Shown: positions 43,191 to 50,866 of the stretch, one piece after another
How the letters are laid out: each line of letters starts with the position of its first letter
How positions within the stretch are numbered: position 1 is the first letter of the stretch
Assembly (NCBI GenBank): GCA_964483985.1
Contig: CAZADS010000033.1
Location: forward strand, 1 to 51,637
Length of the DNA stretch: 51,637 nt
Source of the DNA: CAZADS01 sp964483985
GTDB lineage: Bacteria; Pseudomonadota; Alphaproteobacteria; Thalassobaculales; Thalassobaculaceae
Reading direction: 5' to 3'
Translations under genes and position numbers: made by a program
Notes under the pieces: generated by a model
Databases searched by the model: none
What the model was told of the DNA's origin: nothing
What the model saw: only the letters and a program-made list of their open reading frames with translations

Positions 43191-44040
43191 AACAACTGCT
43201 ATCGCTAAGCTGAACCTGGCACTGCGCGTGACTGGCCGGCGTATGGATGGTTATCACTTCTTAGATAGTTTTATATCTTTTTGTAAATTTGGTGACACAG
43301 TAAAGATCAGCTTATCGTCCACGTCCGATCAAGTAACCATGACAGGGCCTTTTGCTCCGGCAATAACGGGCCCAAATATCGTAGAAGTCGCCCGTGATCA
43401 ATTTCGCGATATAACTGGATGGAAACAAGCACTGCACATTCACATTATAAAGCATATTCCAGTGAGTGGCGGGCTTGGCGGCGGTTCAGCCGATGCCGCT
43501 GCTGTATTAAGATTACTAAACCAACTGTGGCCAGGTCCACCGCTTTCTCATAATACCATGAAAACCTTAGCTATCACCATTGGAGCCGATGTCGCGGTTT
43601 GTCTCCTAAACAAAGCATCGAGGGTCCGCGGTATAGGAGAAGAGATTAATACCGTCAAGCACATTCCCAATATTCCTGTGCTCTTGGTAAATCCAAGAGC
43701 TAAGGTCTCTTCAAAACAAGTATTTGAAAATTTTTTGGGACCCTATTCCAAACCCTTTCAATCGTTAGAAGAAAGTTGGACCCACGAAGCATTATTTGCA
43801 TTTTTAGGTCCTCAGACCACAAACGATCTCACATTTACAACTCTAAAATTTGCTCCCTCGATTAGCAATATTCTATCATTTTTAAAAGATATTCCAGAAG
43901 TCAAGAGTTGTGGAATGTCGGGAAGCGGCGCTACTTGTTTTGCTTTATTCAATGAAGAAGCTGAGAGTTCAATAGCTGAGGCAGAAAACATTCTAAATTT
44001 AAAGGGTTGGTGGACAACACAAACTACATTTGTTCAATAA
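43174..44040 (+). CDS. ispE: 4-diphosphocytidyl-2-C-methyl-D-erythritol kinase
   Basis: GHMP kinase of the MEP isoprenoid pathway, 288 residues. IAKLNLALRVTGRRMDGYHFLDS is the N-terminal substrate site, PVSGGLGGGSADAAAVLRLLN the ATP-binding glycine loop, and SCGMSGSGATCFALF the C-terminal motif. Two possible ATGs lie three codons apart (43174 and 43183). It overlaps the TPR gene by 17 bases, so expression is coupled. Convergent with podJL. Confidence 0.95.
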   Translation: MRLMLETTAIAKLNLALRVTGRRMDGYHFLDSFISFCKFGDTVKISLSSTSDQVTMTGPFAPAITGPNIVEVARDQFRDITGWKQALHIHIIKHIPVSGGLGGGSADAAAVLRLLNQLWPGPPLSHNTMKTLAITIGADVAVCLLNKASRVRGIGEEINTVKHIPNIPVLLVNPRAKVSSKQVFENFLGPYSKPFQSLEESWTHEALFAFLGPQTTNDLTFTTLKFAPSISNILSFLKDIPEVKSCGMSGSGATCFALFNEEAESSIAEAENILNLKGWWTTQTTFVQ

Positions 44041-44064
44041 TGATTTGAAACGCGTTTTAGAATC

Positions 44065-46182
44065 CTAGCTGGTTTTTGGAAACTCTAACGAGTTTTCCAT
44101 AAAATCAAGCAACGACTTAGACGGCAAACCTGTCAAAGGCAAATCGTGATCTAACTGATAAGTCCAAATTGCGGCTTTTGTTTTTGGACCTGCAATTCCA
44201 TCGATTCGCCCACTATAAAAACCACCTTGTAAAAGAACTTCCTGAATTCCGGTAATAGTGTTTTCTCTATTACTCTCTTTTGGAATCTGTAGATCAAGAA
44301 GAGAGGCAGGCTCTAGTGTAAAGCGGTTCTCTATCTCGGGTTGCTTCAAAGATTGTAGACGTTTTGAGGCTTGAACGCTTCCAGAGTCAGCTGCTTTTTT
44401 ATAAAAACTGATAGCCCTTTTTATATTTGCGTTTCCGGCTAATCCTTTTTCAGCAAATACACCAAGATTAAAAGATGCCTCCTTAATACCCTGATTAGAT
44501 GCGGCTTCAAACCAATGCTCGGCCTGTTTAAAACTTAGAGGAACAGCTCTGCCGGACATAAAAAAATGCCCCAGATTATATTGGGCCGTGGGATAACTTT
44601 GTTTAGCCGCTCTTTGGTACCAGAAAAACGCTCGAATTTCATCCTTTACCTCCCCTAATCCCCTATCATACAACACCGCCAAATTATATTGGGCAGCCGC
44701 CAAACCCTGAATTGCAGACGCCTTAAGCCAATTTAAAGCTATTTCATGGTCACGCTTCGAACCTTTAACCTGCAGCATAGTGAGAGCAATCTCGTTTTGG
44801 GCTTCAGCATCGCCCGCTTGAGCTTGGGTTTGCAAAAAATCAAAATAAGCATTTTTTTTCGTTGTTGTTTTAGGTGCCTCCGATAAATTTTGGAAAAGTT
44901 TGATATCTATTTTCGCTTGGTCTTCTTTTTGTAGATTCAAAGGAACAGTTGACGCGTTAAGTGTTGAGCTTACTTTCTCGGTTACAATTTGATTCCGTAG
45001 GTTGCTAATCTTTTTGTTGATTTTTGCGCCTATTTCGGAAAAATCTTTGTCCGATCGAGTTTGAGATAACGGGGGAACGTTTTCTCTTTCTACTTCGTTT
45101 ACAATTCTATAAGTATCACGTGTGTTTGCCGTGAAAAGAACCTCGTTTTCGCTGACTTCCGCGATCGCCGATGGAGTTTTATGCTTAAGATCTAAAACAA
45201 TCTTAACATTTTTGTTTGATAGAGAAGACTGAGGGCTAAGCGTTGGTGTATCCGCTTGATCAACCAACTGAGTGACCATCAAGAACAATTCGTTAAGGTG
45301 CCGTTGCAGAGAAGAATACGCATCATTTAACGTTTTTAAAACTGAATCAGAATGTTTAGCGATTCTGGCTAGAATTTTATCTTGGGTTGCCAATACTGCA
45401 GGGGGACCCTCATATATGAAAGCCAAAGATCCCCCTATAATTCCAACCAATAAAATGACCATCAAAAAAAATTTAGAGATCGAAAACCGATAAGTTGTAT
45501 TAGGTTTTTTTGGAGAAAATACATTCCGAGATCCCTCTCTTTGAGAAATTTGCGAGAGATTATCGGGGCTATCTTTTTCCGATTGACCCTCTGAAAATGT
45601 AAATTCCATTTCCCCAAGATCCTCTTTTGGAGGTAACGGCGTCGGCCGAGATTCAGAATCTATTTCTTCCGTTTTGGATGCAGCTAAATGATTTTCTGTT
45701 TGAACATTAGAGTTAGGAAGGGCAATTCTTTCACTTTTCGTTTCTGACGGATCATTGGATTCGAAATTCGCTAAATCCGTTTTAGATTCTTTAATATATT
45801 TTTTGGAATTTTCTCCATGAGTAAGCTGGATCTCACTAATTACCGATTGACGAAGTGCTAATTCTCGCAAAGCAAAAAGTATGGGGCGCAAAGCTTGATC
45901 CAATCTCGATCGAGACGCATCGAGCTCAGCCTTTATAAATTCCAACACCACGGTGTCGTAGGCATGATCTATCGGTTTTGTTTCTGATGCCAAGTCTGTT
46001 TTGGTGGTAAACTCGGTAACGTGCGTCTTTGCGGACACTCGGGTGTTTTTGGCGTTATTAATAATTACCGCGTCGATCCAGGCTCCAATTGTTAGATCAG
46101 CAGCTGAAGCCTGCTTACGAACGATTTCGCGCGTTTCTTTATCTATCCCTTTGATACTCCAGGGAAATCCCACTTTTGCCAT
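44065..46182 (-). CDS. podJ: PodJ-like polar localisation protein with Sel1 repeats and peptidoglycan-binding domain
   Basis: 705 residues. Residues 7-42 hold PWSIKGIDKETREIVRKQA...LTIGAWIDAVI, the motif that begins PodJ proteins. Residues 80-115 are helical and coiled-coil-like. One membrane span lies at about 238-257 (FFLMVILLVGIIGGSLAFIY). The periplasmic part has Sel1/TPR repeats (QGLAAAQYNLAVLYDRG, SYPTAQYNLGHFFMSG, GIKEASFNLGVFAEKG) and ends in a PG_binding_1 domain (IQEVLLQGGFYSGRIDGIAGPKTKAAI). This is the PodJL architecture: cytoplasmic scaffold, one TM, periplasmic wall-binding tail. In Caulobacter it marks the new pole. The cytoplasmic part is much shorter than Caulobacter PodJ. 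A structured stretch lies just upstream. Confidence 0.82.
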   Translation of the reverse strand: MAKVGFPWSIKGIDKETREIVRKQASAADLTIGAWIDAVIINNAKNTRVSAKTHVTEFTTKTDLASETKPIDHAYDTVVLEFIKAELDASRSRLDQALRPILFALRELALRQSVISEIQLTHGENSKKYIKESKTDLANFESNDPSETKSERIALPNSNVQTENHLAASKTEEIDSESRPTPLPPKEDLGEMEFTFSEGQSEKDSPDNLSQISQREGSRNVFSPKKPNTTYRFSISKFFLMVILLVGIIGGSLAFIYEGPPAVLATQDKILARIAKHSDSVLKTLNDAYSSLQRHLNELFLMVTQLVDQADTPTLSPQSSLSNKNVKIVLDLKHKTPSAIAEVSENEVLFTANTRDTYRIVNEVERENVPPLSQTRSDKDFSEIGAKINKKISNLRNQIVTEKVSSTLNASTVPLNLQKEDQAKIDIKLFQNLSEAPKTTTKKNAYFDFLQTQAQAGDAEAQNEIALTMLQVKGSKRDHEIALNWLKASAIQGLAAAQYNLAVLYDRGLGEVKDEIRAFFWYQRAAKQSYPTAQYNLGHFFMSGRAVPLSFKQAEHWFEAASNQGIKEASFNLGVFAEKGLAGNANIKRAISFYKKAADSGSVQASKRLQSLKQPEIENRFTLEPASLLDLQIPKESNRENTITGIQEVLLQGGFYSGRIDGIAGPKTKAAIWTYQLDHDLPLTGLPSKSLLDFMENSLEFPKTS

Positions 46183-46196
46183 AACTTAACCCGATA

Positions 46197-46279
46197 AAGG
46201 TAGCTGGTAGTGACAAGAGTATAGCGGAATGACGTAGGTCTTGTTAAGACTGAATGACGGGCACAAACAGCGCTACCTT
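46197..46279 (-). promoter_or_regulatory. Nested repeats in the podJ upstream region
   Basis: AAGGTAGC (46197-46204) is inverted at GCTACCTT (46272-46279). Within it, GTCTT-GTT-AAGAC (46238-46250) forms a hairpin, and GAATGACG occurs directly at 46227 and 46252. A possible promoter TTAACA-N18-TATACT also falls here on the minus strand. The rest of the gap to 46411 shows nothing further. Confidence 0.35.
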
Positions 46280-46411
46280 AAGGCCTACCCAAGATACGCC
46301 AAAAAGAACTAAAAACCAGAAAACCTTCAATCTTTAACTCTGCATCGGCCAATCAACGAGATATGAATTTTTCCAAGGCATTATTTAAACCACAATCATT
46401 ATTTGATAATT

Positions 46412-46789
46412 TTATTTTTGGTTAATCTTTTCCTCAAGGATCTCGATCCGGAGAGACAGTTGGTTAATTACATCCTGCAGAGGGTGTAACAAGTTCAGTA
46501 TTTGTTCCTCAGTTTCAGCGATATTTTCTACAATGTTTTTGAGAGTATGCTGCGTGTCAGAATCATAGTCAGGAGAGGAATCTGGATTCCTGTTTTCCGC
46601 CAATCTTTCTGAGAATTTTATCTCTATAGGCTTATTCGCTACTTCTTCCATCGTGCCATGAATTGCTTCCGTCAACCACCCTCCTATTGTTAACCCTTGG
46701 GATGCCGCCGCGTTTTTAGCCACGTCCCTAGCTTCTTTGGACACTCCTTTAACACTCCACGGAATATTCGTCTTATCTGTTGTTTTCAT
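46412..46789 (-). CDS. Small protein carrying the PodJ N-terminal motif alone
   Basis: 125 residues. Residues 10-43 (PWSVKGVSKEARDVAKNAA...LTIGGWLTEAI) align with residues 7-40 of the PodJ-like protein made by the next gene on the same strand. The rest is a linker and a C-terminal heptad-like coiled coil (TEEQILNLLHPLQDVINQLSLRIEILEEKI). No membrane span, Sel1 repeats or wall-binding domain are present. The GAGGTG seven bases before the ATG at 46789 fixes the start over an upstream ATG at 46813. It may be a cytoplasmic partner or competitor of PodJ. Function is otherwise unknown. Confidence 0.72.
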   Translation of the reverse strand: MKTTDKTNIPWSVKGVSKEARDVAKNAAASQGLTIGGWLTEAIHGTMEEVANKPIEIKFSERLAENRNPDSSPDYDSDTQHTLKNIVENIAETEEQILNLLHPLQDVINQLSLRIEILEEKINQK

Positions 46790-46904
46790 TATTGACACCT
46801 CACTAAAACACATTATACGCCGTACACTAATATGCTACTAAGCATTTGATTGCTAAATGGGCAGTTGCTCGGGTAATTTATAACCAACGATTATTTTTAA
46901 ATGT

Positions 46905-46979
46905 TGGGGCGTGGCCAAGAGGTTAAGGCAGCGGGTTTTGATCCCGTGATCGCAGGTTCGACTCCTGCCGCCCCAGCCA
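46905..46979 (+). tRNA. tRNA-Gln (anticodon TTG)
   Basis: Acceptor TGGGGCG pairs with CGCCCCA, discriminator G, CCA encoded. The anticodon loop TTTTGAT gives TTG, reading CAA. D-arm GCCAAGAGGTTAAGGC and T-loop AGGTTCGACTCCT are standard. 75 bases including CCA. Confidence 0.97.
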
Positions 46980-47007
46980 AAACTTAGGTTTTGATTTGAC
47001 GCAAATC

Positions 47008-47856
47008 TTATTTCAATTCTAACCACAAACTTGACTCCGTCGCACCAGAAACTAGAGGAATCCAGTCGAGGTTCATTTGCTTAAGCTTATTATCCGCTCT
47101 TGCACGAACAAAATGGCTGGCAAAAACCGGTGACGCTCGTTCACCCGCCAACAGAGCTGCAACTAACAATTGCTCATTATATTCCCTCCAACTCCAACTT
47201 TTCGGATAGGGGTCCGGGAGAAATATATCGTGAAAATGAAGAAAAATCCCAGAGGGCAAGTGAGGTAACAATCGGTTTAGAACCCAATCTACGTCGCTAC
47301 CACACACAGCAATATGACTAGAATCCACGATAACCATATCTCCAGGACTTAAGGCTGGTATGTTTTCTTTGGGAACTGTCTGTATGGGTTGTTTGAGAAG
47401 AGTGACGTTTAGTTGATTCAAGTCAGCCCTAGGCATTGGGTCTACGCAAACCATTTCTGTGGAGAGTTTTTCATCACGCACAGCCCGAGCAAAAAATCGT
47501 GTGGAATGGCCTGAACCAATTTCCAATATACGCTTTGGTTTTATAAAACGAACCAATGAATAACCCACAGCCCCATCAAGACCGGGAAACCAATCCTGCT
47601 GCCATCTAGGTTCAGGAGGCCTATCGTTGTTAAAAACAAACGACTTCAAAATGTCCTGATAGAGTTGGACTAATTCTAGAGTAGATTGAAATTGTTGGCA
47701 TAACAGATTTTGAAACCAATTTTCAAGCCAAGGATAAGGCTCTCTGCACCGCTCTATGTTCGCCGCAAACCGGTAGGGAATAAAGTAACCTAATTTAGCT
47801 ATTCCTAACGCCGTTGCAATACCAAAAGCCTTATTCTTCCACGCCCTGTCCCTCAT
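47008..47856 (-). CDS. Class I SAM-dependent methyltransferase (methyltransferase-24 type)
   Basis: 282 residues from the ATG at 47856 (MRDRAWKNKAFGIATALG). SAM-binding motif is RILEIGSGHSTRFFARAV, followed by CVDPMP and MVIVDSSHIAVCGSDVDWVLNRLLPHLPSGIFLHFHDIFLP. The family methylates diverse small molecules or sugars, often in surface-polysaccharide regions. A longer frame would overlap the MBL gene and is unlikely. It is 31 bases downstream of that gene. Confidence 0.75.
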   Translation of the reverse strand: MRDRAWKNKAFGIATALGIAKLGYFIPYRFAANIERCREPYPWLENWFQNLLCQQFQSTLELVQLYQDILKSFVFNNDRPPEPRWQQDWFPGLDGAVGYSLVRFIKPKRILEIGSGHSTRFFARAVRDEKLSTEMVCVDPMPRADLNQLNVTLLKQPIQTVPKENIPALSPGDMVIVDSSHIAVCGSDVDWVLNRLLPHLPSGIFLHFHDIFLPDPYPKSWSWREYNEQLLVAALLAGERASPVFASHFVRARADNKLKQMNLDWIPLVSGATESSLWLELK

Positions 47857-47887
47857 TTCACATGCATGGCCTTTATTCCCATAAAAA

Positions 47888-48721
47888 TTAAGGTGCAACA
47901 ACCAAACCTTCTTTAGCAACAATTGTACCAGGACGAGTATTTTCAGCATTAGAAGCTATTAAATCCATCTCGCAATCATCGTGGCTTGGGTCATGATGAA
48001 ATAATATTAGCTGTTTAACCCCCGCTGCGTCACAAAGCTTAACGCCTTCTTGCCAGGTTGAATGGCCCCAGCCTACATAATTACCGTATTCTTCATCAGT
48101 ATACGTGGCATCATAAATAACCACGTCCGCACCGTTTACCAATTTCTGTATGTTCTCATCTATACGATCAGAATAATGTTCGGTATCCGAAATATAACAA
48201 ATAGATTTCCCTTTATAATCTACACGATAGCCAACTGCCCCCTGCGGATGATTTAAAGGAGCAGTACGGATTATAATCTTATCGGTTAAAGAAATTTCAT
48301 CACCAGGTATAAAGTTTTGGAAATTGAGATCCGCCTGAAACACCTCCATTGGTACAGGAAAAAGAGGATTCGACATTAAACTCTCCAAAACATCCTTCAT
48401 TGTGAGGTTATTTTCCAAATGGCCTGACCATAAGCGAAATTTATTTTCGCTCTTAAAAGCCGAAGAAAAAAACGGCAATCCGCCAACATGATCCAGATGA
48501 GCATGAGTAAAAAATATATCCGCATCTACCGAACCATGTGAATCGATTTTTTTCCCAAGTTCTCGCAACCCAGTACCAGCGTCAAAGATTAACACTCGAC
48601 CATCGCACCCCACCTCCAAGCAGGCCGTATTTCCGCCATAACGAGTATAATCGGGCCCTGGGCAAGCTATGCTCCCACGCACCCCCCAAAACCTTACAAA
48701 AAAAGAGGGATCACTATGCAC
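47888..48721 (-). CDS. MBL-fold metallo-hydrolase
   Basis: 277 residues with metal motif FFTHAHLDHVGGLPFF and further histidines in YISDTEHYSDR, VGWGHSTWQEG and FHHDPSHDD. The N-terminal FWGVRGSIACPGPDYTRYGGNTACLEV matches the RNase Z-like / phosphodiesterase subgroup found near two-component genes. The start is a GTG at 48721, with AGGAG eight bases upstream. The gene is downstream of the response-regulator gene, separated by a hairpin. Confidence 0.9.
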   Translation of the reverse strand: MHSDPSFFVRFWGVRGSIACPGPDYTRYGGNTACLEVGCDGRVLIFDAGTGLRELGKKIDSHGSVDADIFFTHAHLDHVGGLPFFSSAFKSENKFRLWSGHLENNLTMKDVLESLMSNPLFPVPMEVFQADLNFQNFIPGDEISLTDKIIIRTAPLNHPQGAVGYRVDYKGKSICYISDTEHYSDRIDENIQKLVNGADVVIYDATYTDEEYGNYVGWGHSTWQEGVKLCDAAGVKQLILFHHDPSHDDCEMDLIASNAENTRPGTIVAKEGLVVAP

Positions 48722-48762
48722 AACCCACTCCTACTTGCTATATTTATTATCAGGGAAACGTT

Positions 48763-48789
48763 ATTGGTGACGGATCGTCAAGTGCCAAT
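48763..48789. terminator. Hairpin between regulator and MBL genes
   Basis: ATTGG and TGACG (48763-48772) pair with CGTCA (48776-48780) and CCAAT (48785-48789), with loop GAT and a four-base bulge AGTG. That is a ten-base-pair stem. A run of A follows on the plus strand, so on the minus strand the T-run precedes the stem. It is not a canonical intrinsic terminator, but may attenuate or process the transcript. Confidence 0.35.
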
Positions 48790-48849
48790 GTTAAAAAAAA
48801 CGTTATTCCCAGTAAAATTTTTTAGAATCGGGCATTTTCTGGCCATAAG

Positions 48850-49551
48850 CTAGTTTAAATTTAGCCGATAACCACCTGATTCTGTAATCAGTAAAGAAAC
48901 TACACACCCTTCCCGCCGGATTTTTCTCCGCAATCTGTAAATATGGGTTTCCAGCGTATGAGTCGAAACATCGCTTTTATAACCCCAAATTTCAGTCAGC
49001 AAACTCTTTCGCGTTACTACTTTTCCCTTCGTATTGTATAAATACCTTAAGATAGCTGCTTCCTTCTCTGTAAGTCTAATTTCTTGGCTGTTGGCCTTAT
49101 TTATAAGCAATTTACCATTCGGAAAAAAATTATAAGGCCCTATTTCTAATTCTGATTCAGCATTAAATTTTTTATCCGAAATTAGAGCTCGCATTAGAGA
49201 TAGCAATGTTGATATTTTAAAAGGCTTAGAGACATATTCATCAGCATCTATCATTAATTTTTCGAACAAAAATCGATCGGTAGTACCAAAAACTATAAAT
49301 GGGATGCGAATTGGGTTTTTTCTTATCGACAAACATAAATCACCGATATCAATTCGGGCAAAATCCATATTTAGGAGAATGACATCATATTCAGTAAATT
49401 CCCAAAAGACCTGCTCTTTTGGTTCTAGCTTCTTAAATTCAATCAAAAATTCTTGGTTAAACTCTAGTTGCTCGCAAAGAGTTTTATATAAGGTCTTGCT
49501 TTCATCTAGGAGCAAAATTCTCTTGGACGAACCCGTATCTTTCTGACACAT
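48850..49551 (-). CDS. OmpR/PhoB-type response regulator with non-phosphorylatable receiver
   Basis: 233 residues: receiver domain (about 1-125) followed by a winged-helix DNA-binding domain (LTEKEAAILRYLYNTKGKVVTRKSLLTEIWGY...THTLETHIYRLRRKI). The acidic pocket is LLLDES and the Lys is kept in SKPF, but the phospho-acceptor position reads VILLNMDF, with Asn instead of Asp. The Thr-equivalent is shifted (VFGTTD). Phosphorylation is thus unlikely, and no histidine kinase is adjacent. The frame runs to 49620, but the ATG at 49551 has GGAAG about nine bases upstream. Confidence 0.85.
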   Translation of the reverse strand: MCQKDTGSSKRILLLDESKTLYKTLCEQLEFNQEFLIEFKKLEPKEQVFWEFTEYDVILLNMDFARIDIGDLCLSIRKNPIRIPFIVFGTTDRFLFEKLMIDADEYVSKPFKISTLLSLMRALISDKKFNAESELEIGPYNFFPNGKLLINKANSQEIRLTEKEAAILRYLYNTKGKVVTRKSLLTEIWGYKSDVSTHTLETHIYRLRRKIRREGCVVSLLITESGGYRLNLN

Positions 49552-49582
49552 AAAAGTTATCTTCCCTGTCAAATTTTTTAAA

Positions 49583-49882
49583 TCAAGTGCCAGAGACCAA
49601 CACTTCTTTCCAAAAAGCAACGTGGCCTTTTATGCGGTGACCCCTTGGTTTAGGCCTTTCATAACTCCAAGCAGAATCGATTAGAATGGCCTTTCCCACT
49701 AATATATTAAAATATGTGGCATTCCCTTTCCACGGGCAGCGAGTATTAGTATCAGTTTTTTCTAAATATTCCATTCGAACACCCTCGCGAGGAAAATAAA
49801 GGGTACCTTCTATTTCAATAGTCTTATCAGACTCGGCGAGCAACACATCCTGCCAATACGCTATTTTCATAGGTCTGCCCAT
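49583..49882 (-). CDS. DUF427 family protein
   Basis: 99 residues with the DUF427 pattern: KIAYWQDVLLAESDKTIEIEGTLYFPREGVRMEYLEKTDTNTRCPWKGNATYFNI. The fold is thought to be beta-tent-like; function is unknown. It starts at an ATG six bases after the hydrolase stop, and is followed by the regulator, so hydrolase, DUF427 and regulator likely share a transcript. Confidence 0.88.
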   Translation of the reverse strand: MGRPMKIAYWQDVLLAESDKTIEIEGTLYFPREGVRMEYLEKTDTNTRCPWKGNATYFNILVGKAILIDSAWSYERPKPRGHRIKGHVAFWKEVLVSGT

Positions 49883-49888
49883 AGCGTG

Positions 49889-50770
49889 TTAAGGCTCCTT
49901 GCAGAAGATAAGGTTTAGCATTGCCCTAGAAAGAGCATGGGTTGGTGTACAAAATGCTTCACAGGCTGAGAAATGGTCGCTGCCCTCTAGATCCAACGAA
50001 CTCACGGGTTGGGAAGCTTCACGAAGCGCACACAGAAATTCATTTCGTTGACGCGTATATTCAGGCCCTTCTCTAGTTCCAACGGCCAAAATCATGGGTG
50101 GTAAACTCTCAGATCCTGGCATCAAAGCCTGAACTAGTGCTATTGGGCTTAAAGCTTTAGCATCAGCAGGATCCAAATTCAGCCATTTATTCAAATAGGA
50201 AAGCCGGATGGGCGACAAATCATGCAATCCGCTAACAGAACAACCGCCCTTCAACAATCCCTTGGCTTCACCAAACGGCCCACACGCCATCGCTGCCAAA
50301 TGTCCGCCGGCCGAGTGGCCAGCTACAAACAACTTGTCTCGGTTTGCTCCAAATTCAGCTCCGTGTTTATGTAACCAAATCAATGCTTTTCCTATATCGT
50401 CCACTATTTCCTTTAAATTAACGTCTGGACAAATTCGGTAACCAATACTCACGAAATTTACTCCCGATGCAACGTAAAATGGCGCGAGAAAATGAGCCAA
50501 CTCTCTATCCTGAGAATACCAATAGCCACCGTGAATAAATGCCACAACTGGCGCTCTCTTTTCTTTGGTGGGAAATATATCTAATTTCTGTCGATCGTGA
50601 GTTGAATAATTTATGTCAAGTTCGCAGTTTAAATTTTGTCGTGCCCTAACGCCTTTTTGTAACCATTGAGCTAATTTCGAGCTCGCATTAGGAATCTTCG
50701 ATTTATTATCGTATTGCTGATCAAGGGTTGCTTGATCATAGTTCCCAAAAATATAATCATTTTTTTTCAT
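49889..50770 (-). CDS. Alpha/beta-hydrolase, arylformamidase (kynurenine formamidase)-like
   Basis: 293 residues. The oxyanion motif HGGYWYSQDREL and nucleophile elbow AGHSAGGHLAAMA are diagnostic of the HSL-type/arylformamidase group. Ser in GHSAGG is the nucleophile; His in LEGSDHFSACEAF is the likely triad base. Could be tryptophan-pathway formamidase or another esterase; no other kynurenine gene is here. It is first in the operon with DUF427. Confidence 0.85.
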   Translation of the reverse strand: MKKNDYIFGNYDQATLDQQYDNKSKIPNASSKLAQWLQKGVRARQNLNCELDINYSTHDRQKLDIFPTKEKRAPVVAFIHGGYWYSQDRELAHFLAPFYVASGVNFVSIGYRICPDVNLKEIVDDIGKALIWLHKHGAEFGANRDKLFVAGHSAGGHLAAMACGPFGEAKGLLKGGCSVSGLHDLSPIRLSYLNKWLNLDPADAKALSPIALVQALMPGSESLPPMILAVGTREGPEYTRQRNEFLCALREASQPVSSLDLEGSDHFSACEAFCTPTHALSRAMLNLIFCKEP

Positions 50771-50866
50771 GACTGGCTCTTAATTAACCTGATAATACAC
50801 TGGCTCATTGGGTCTCGAGAAGCAAGAGTACTTGACCGCAGGGCTCAGCTGTTGTTCATGGGTATT

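Noticed and set aside
44041..44064. AAACGCGTTT palindrome between ispE and podJ
   Set aside because: Ten bases in a convergent gap, no T-run and no promoter to control.
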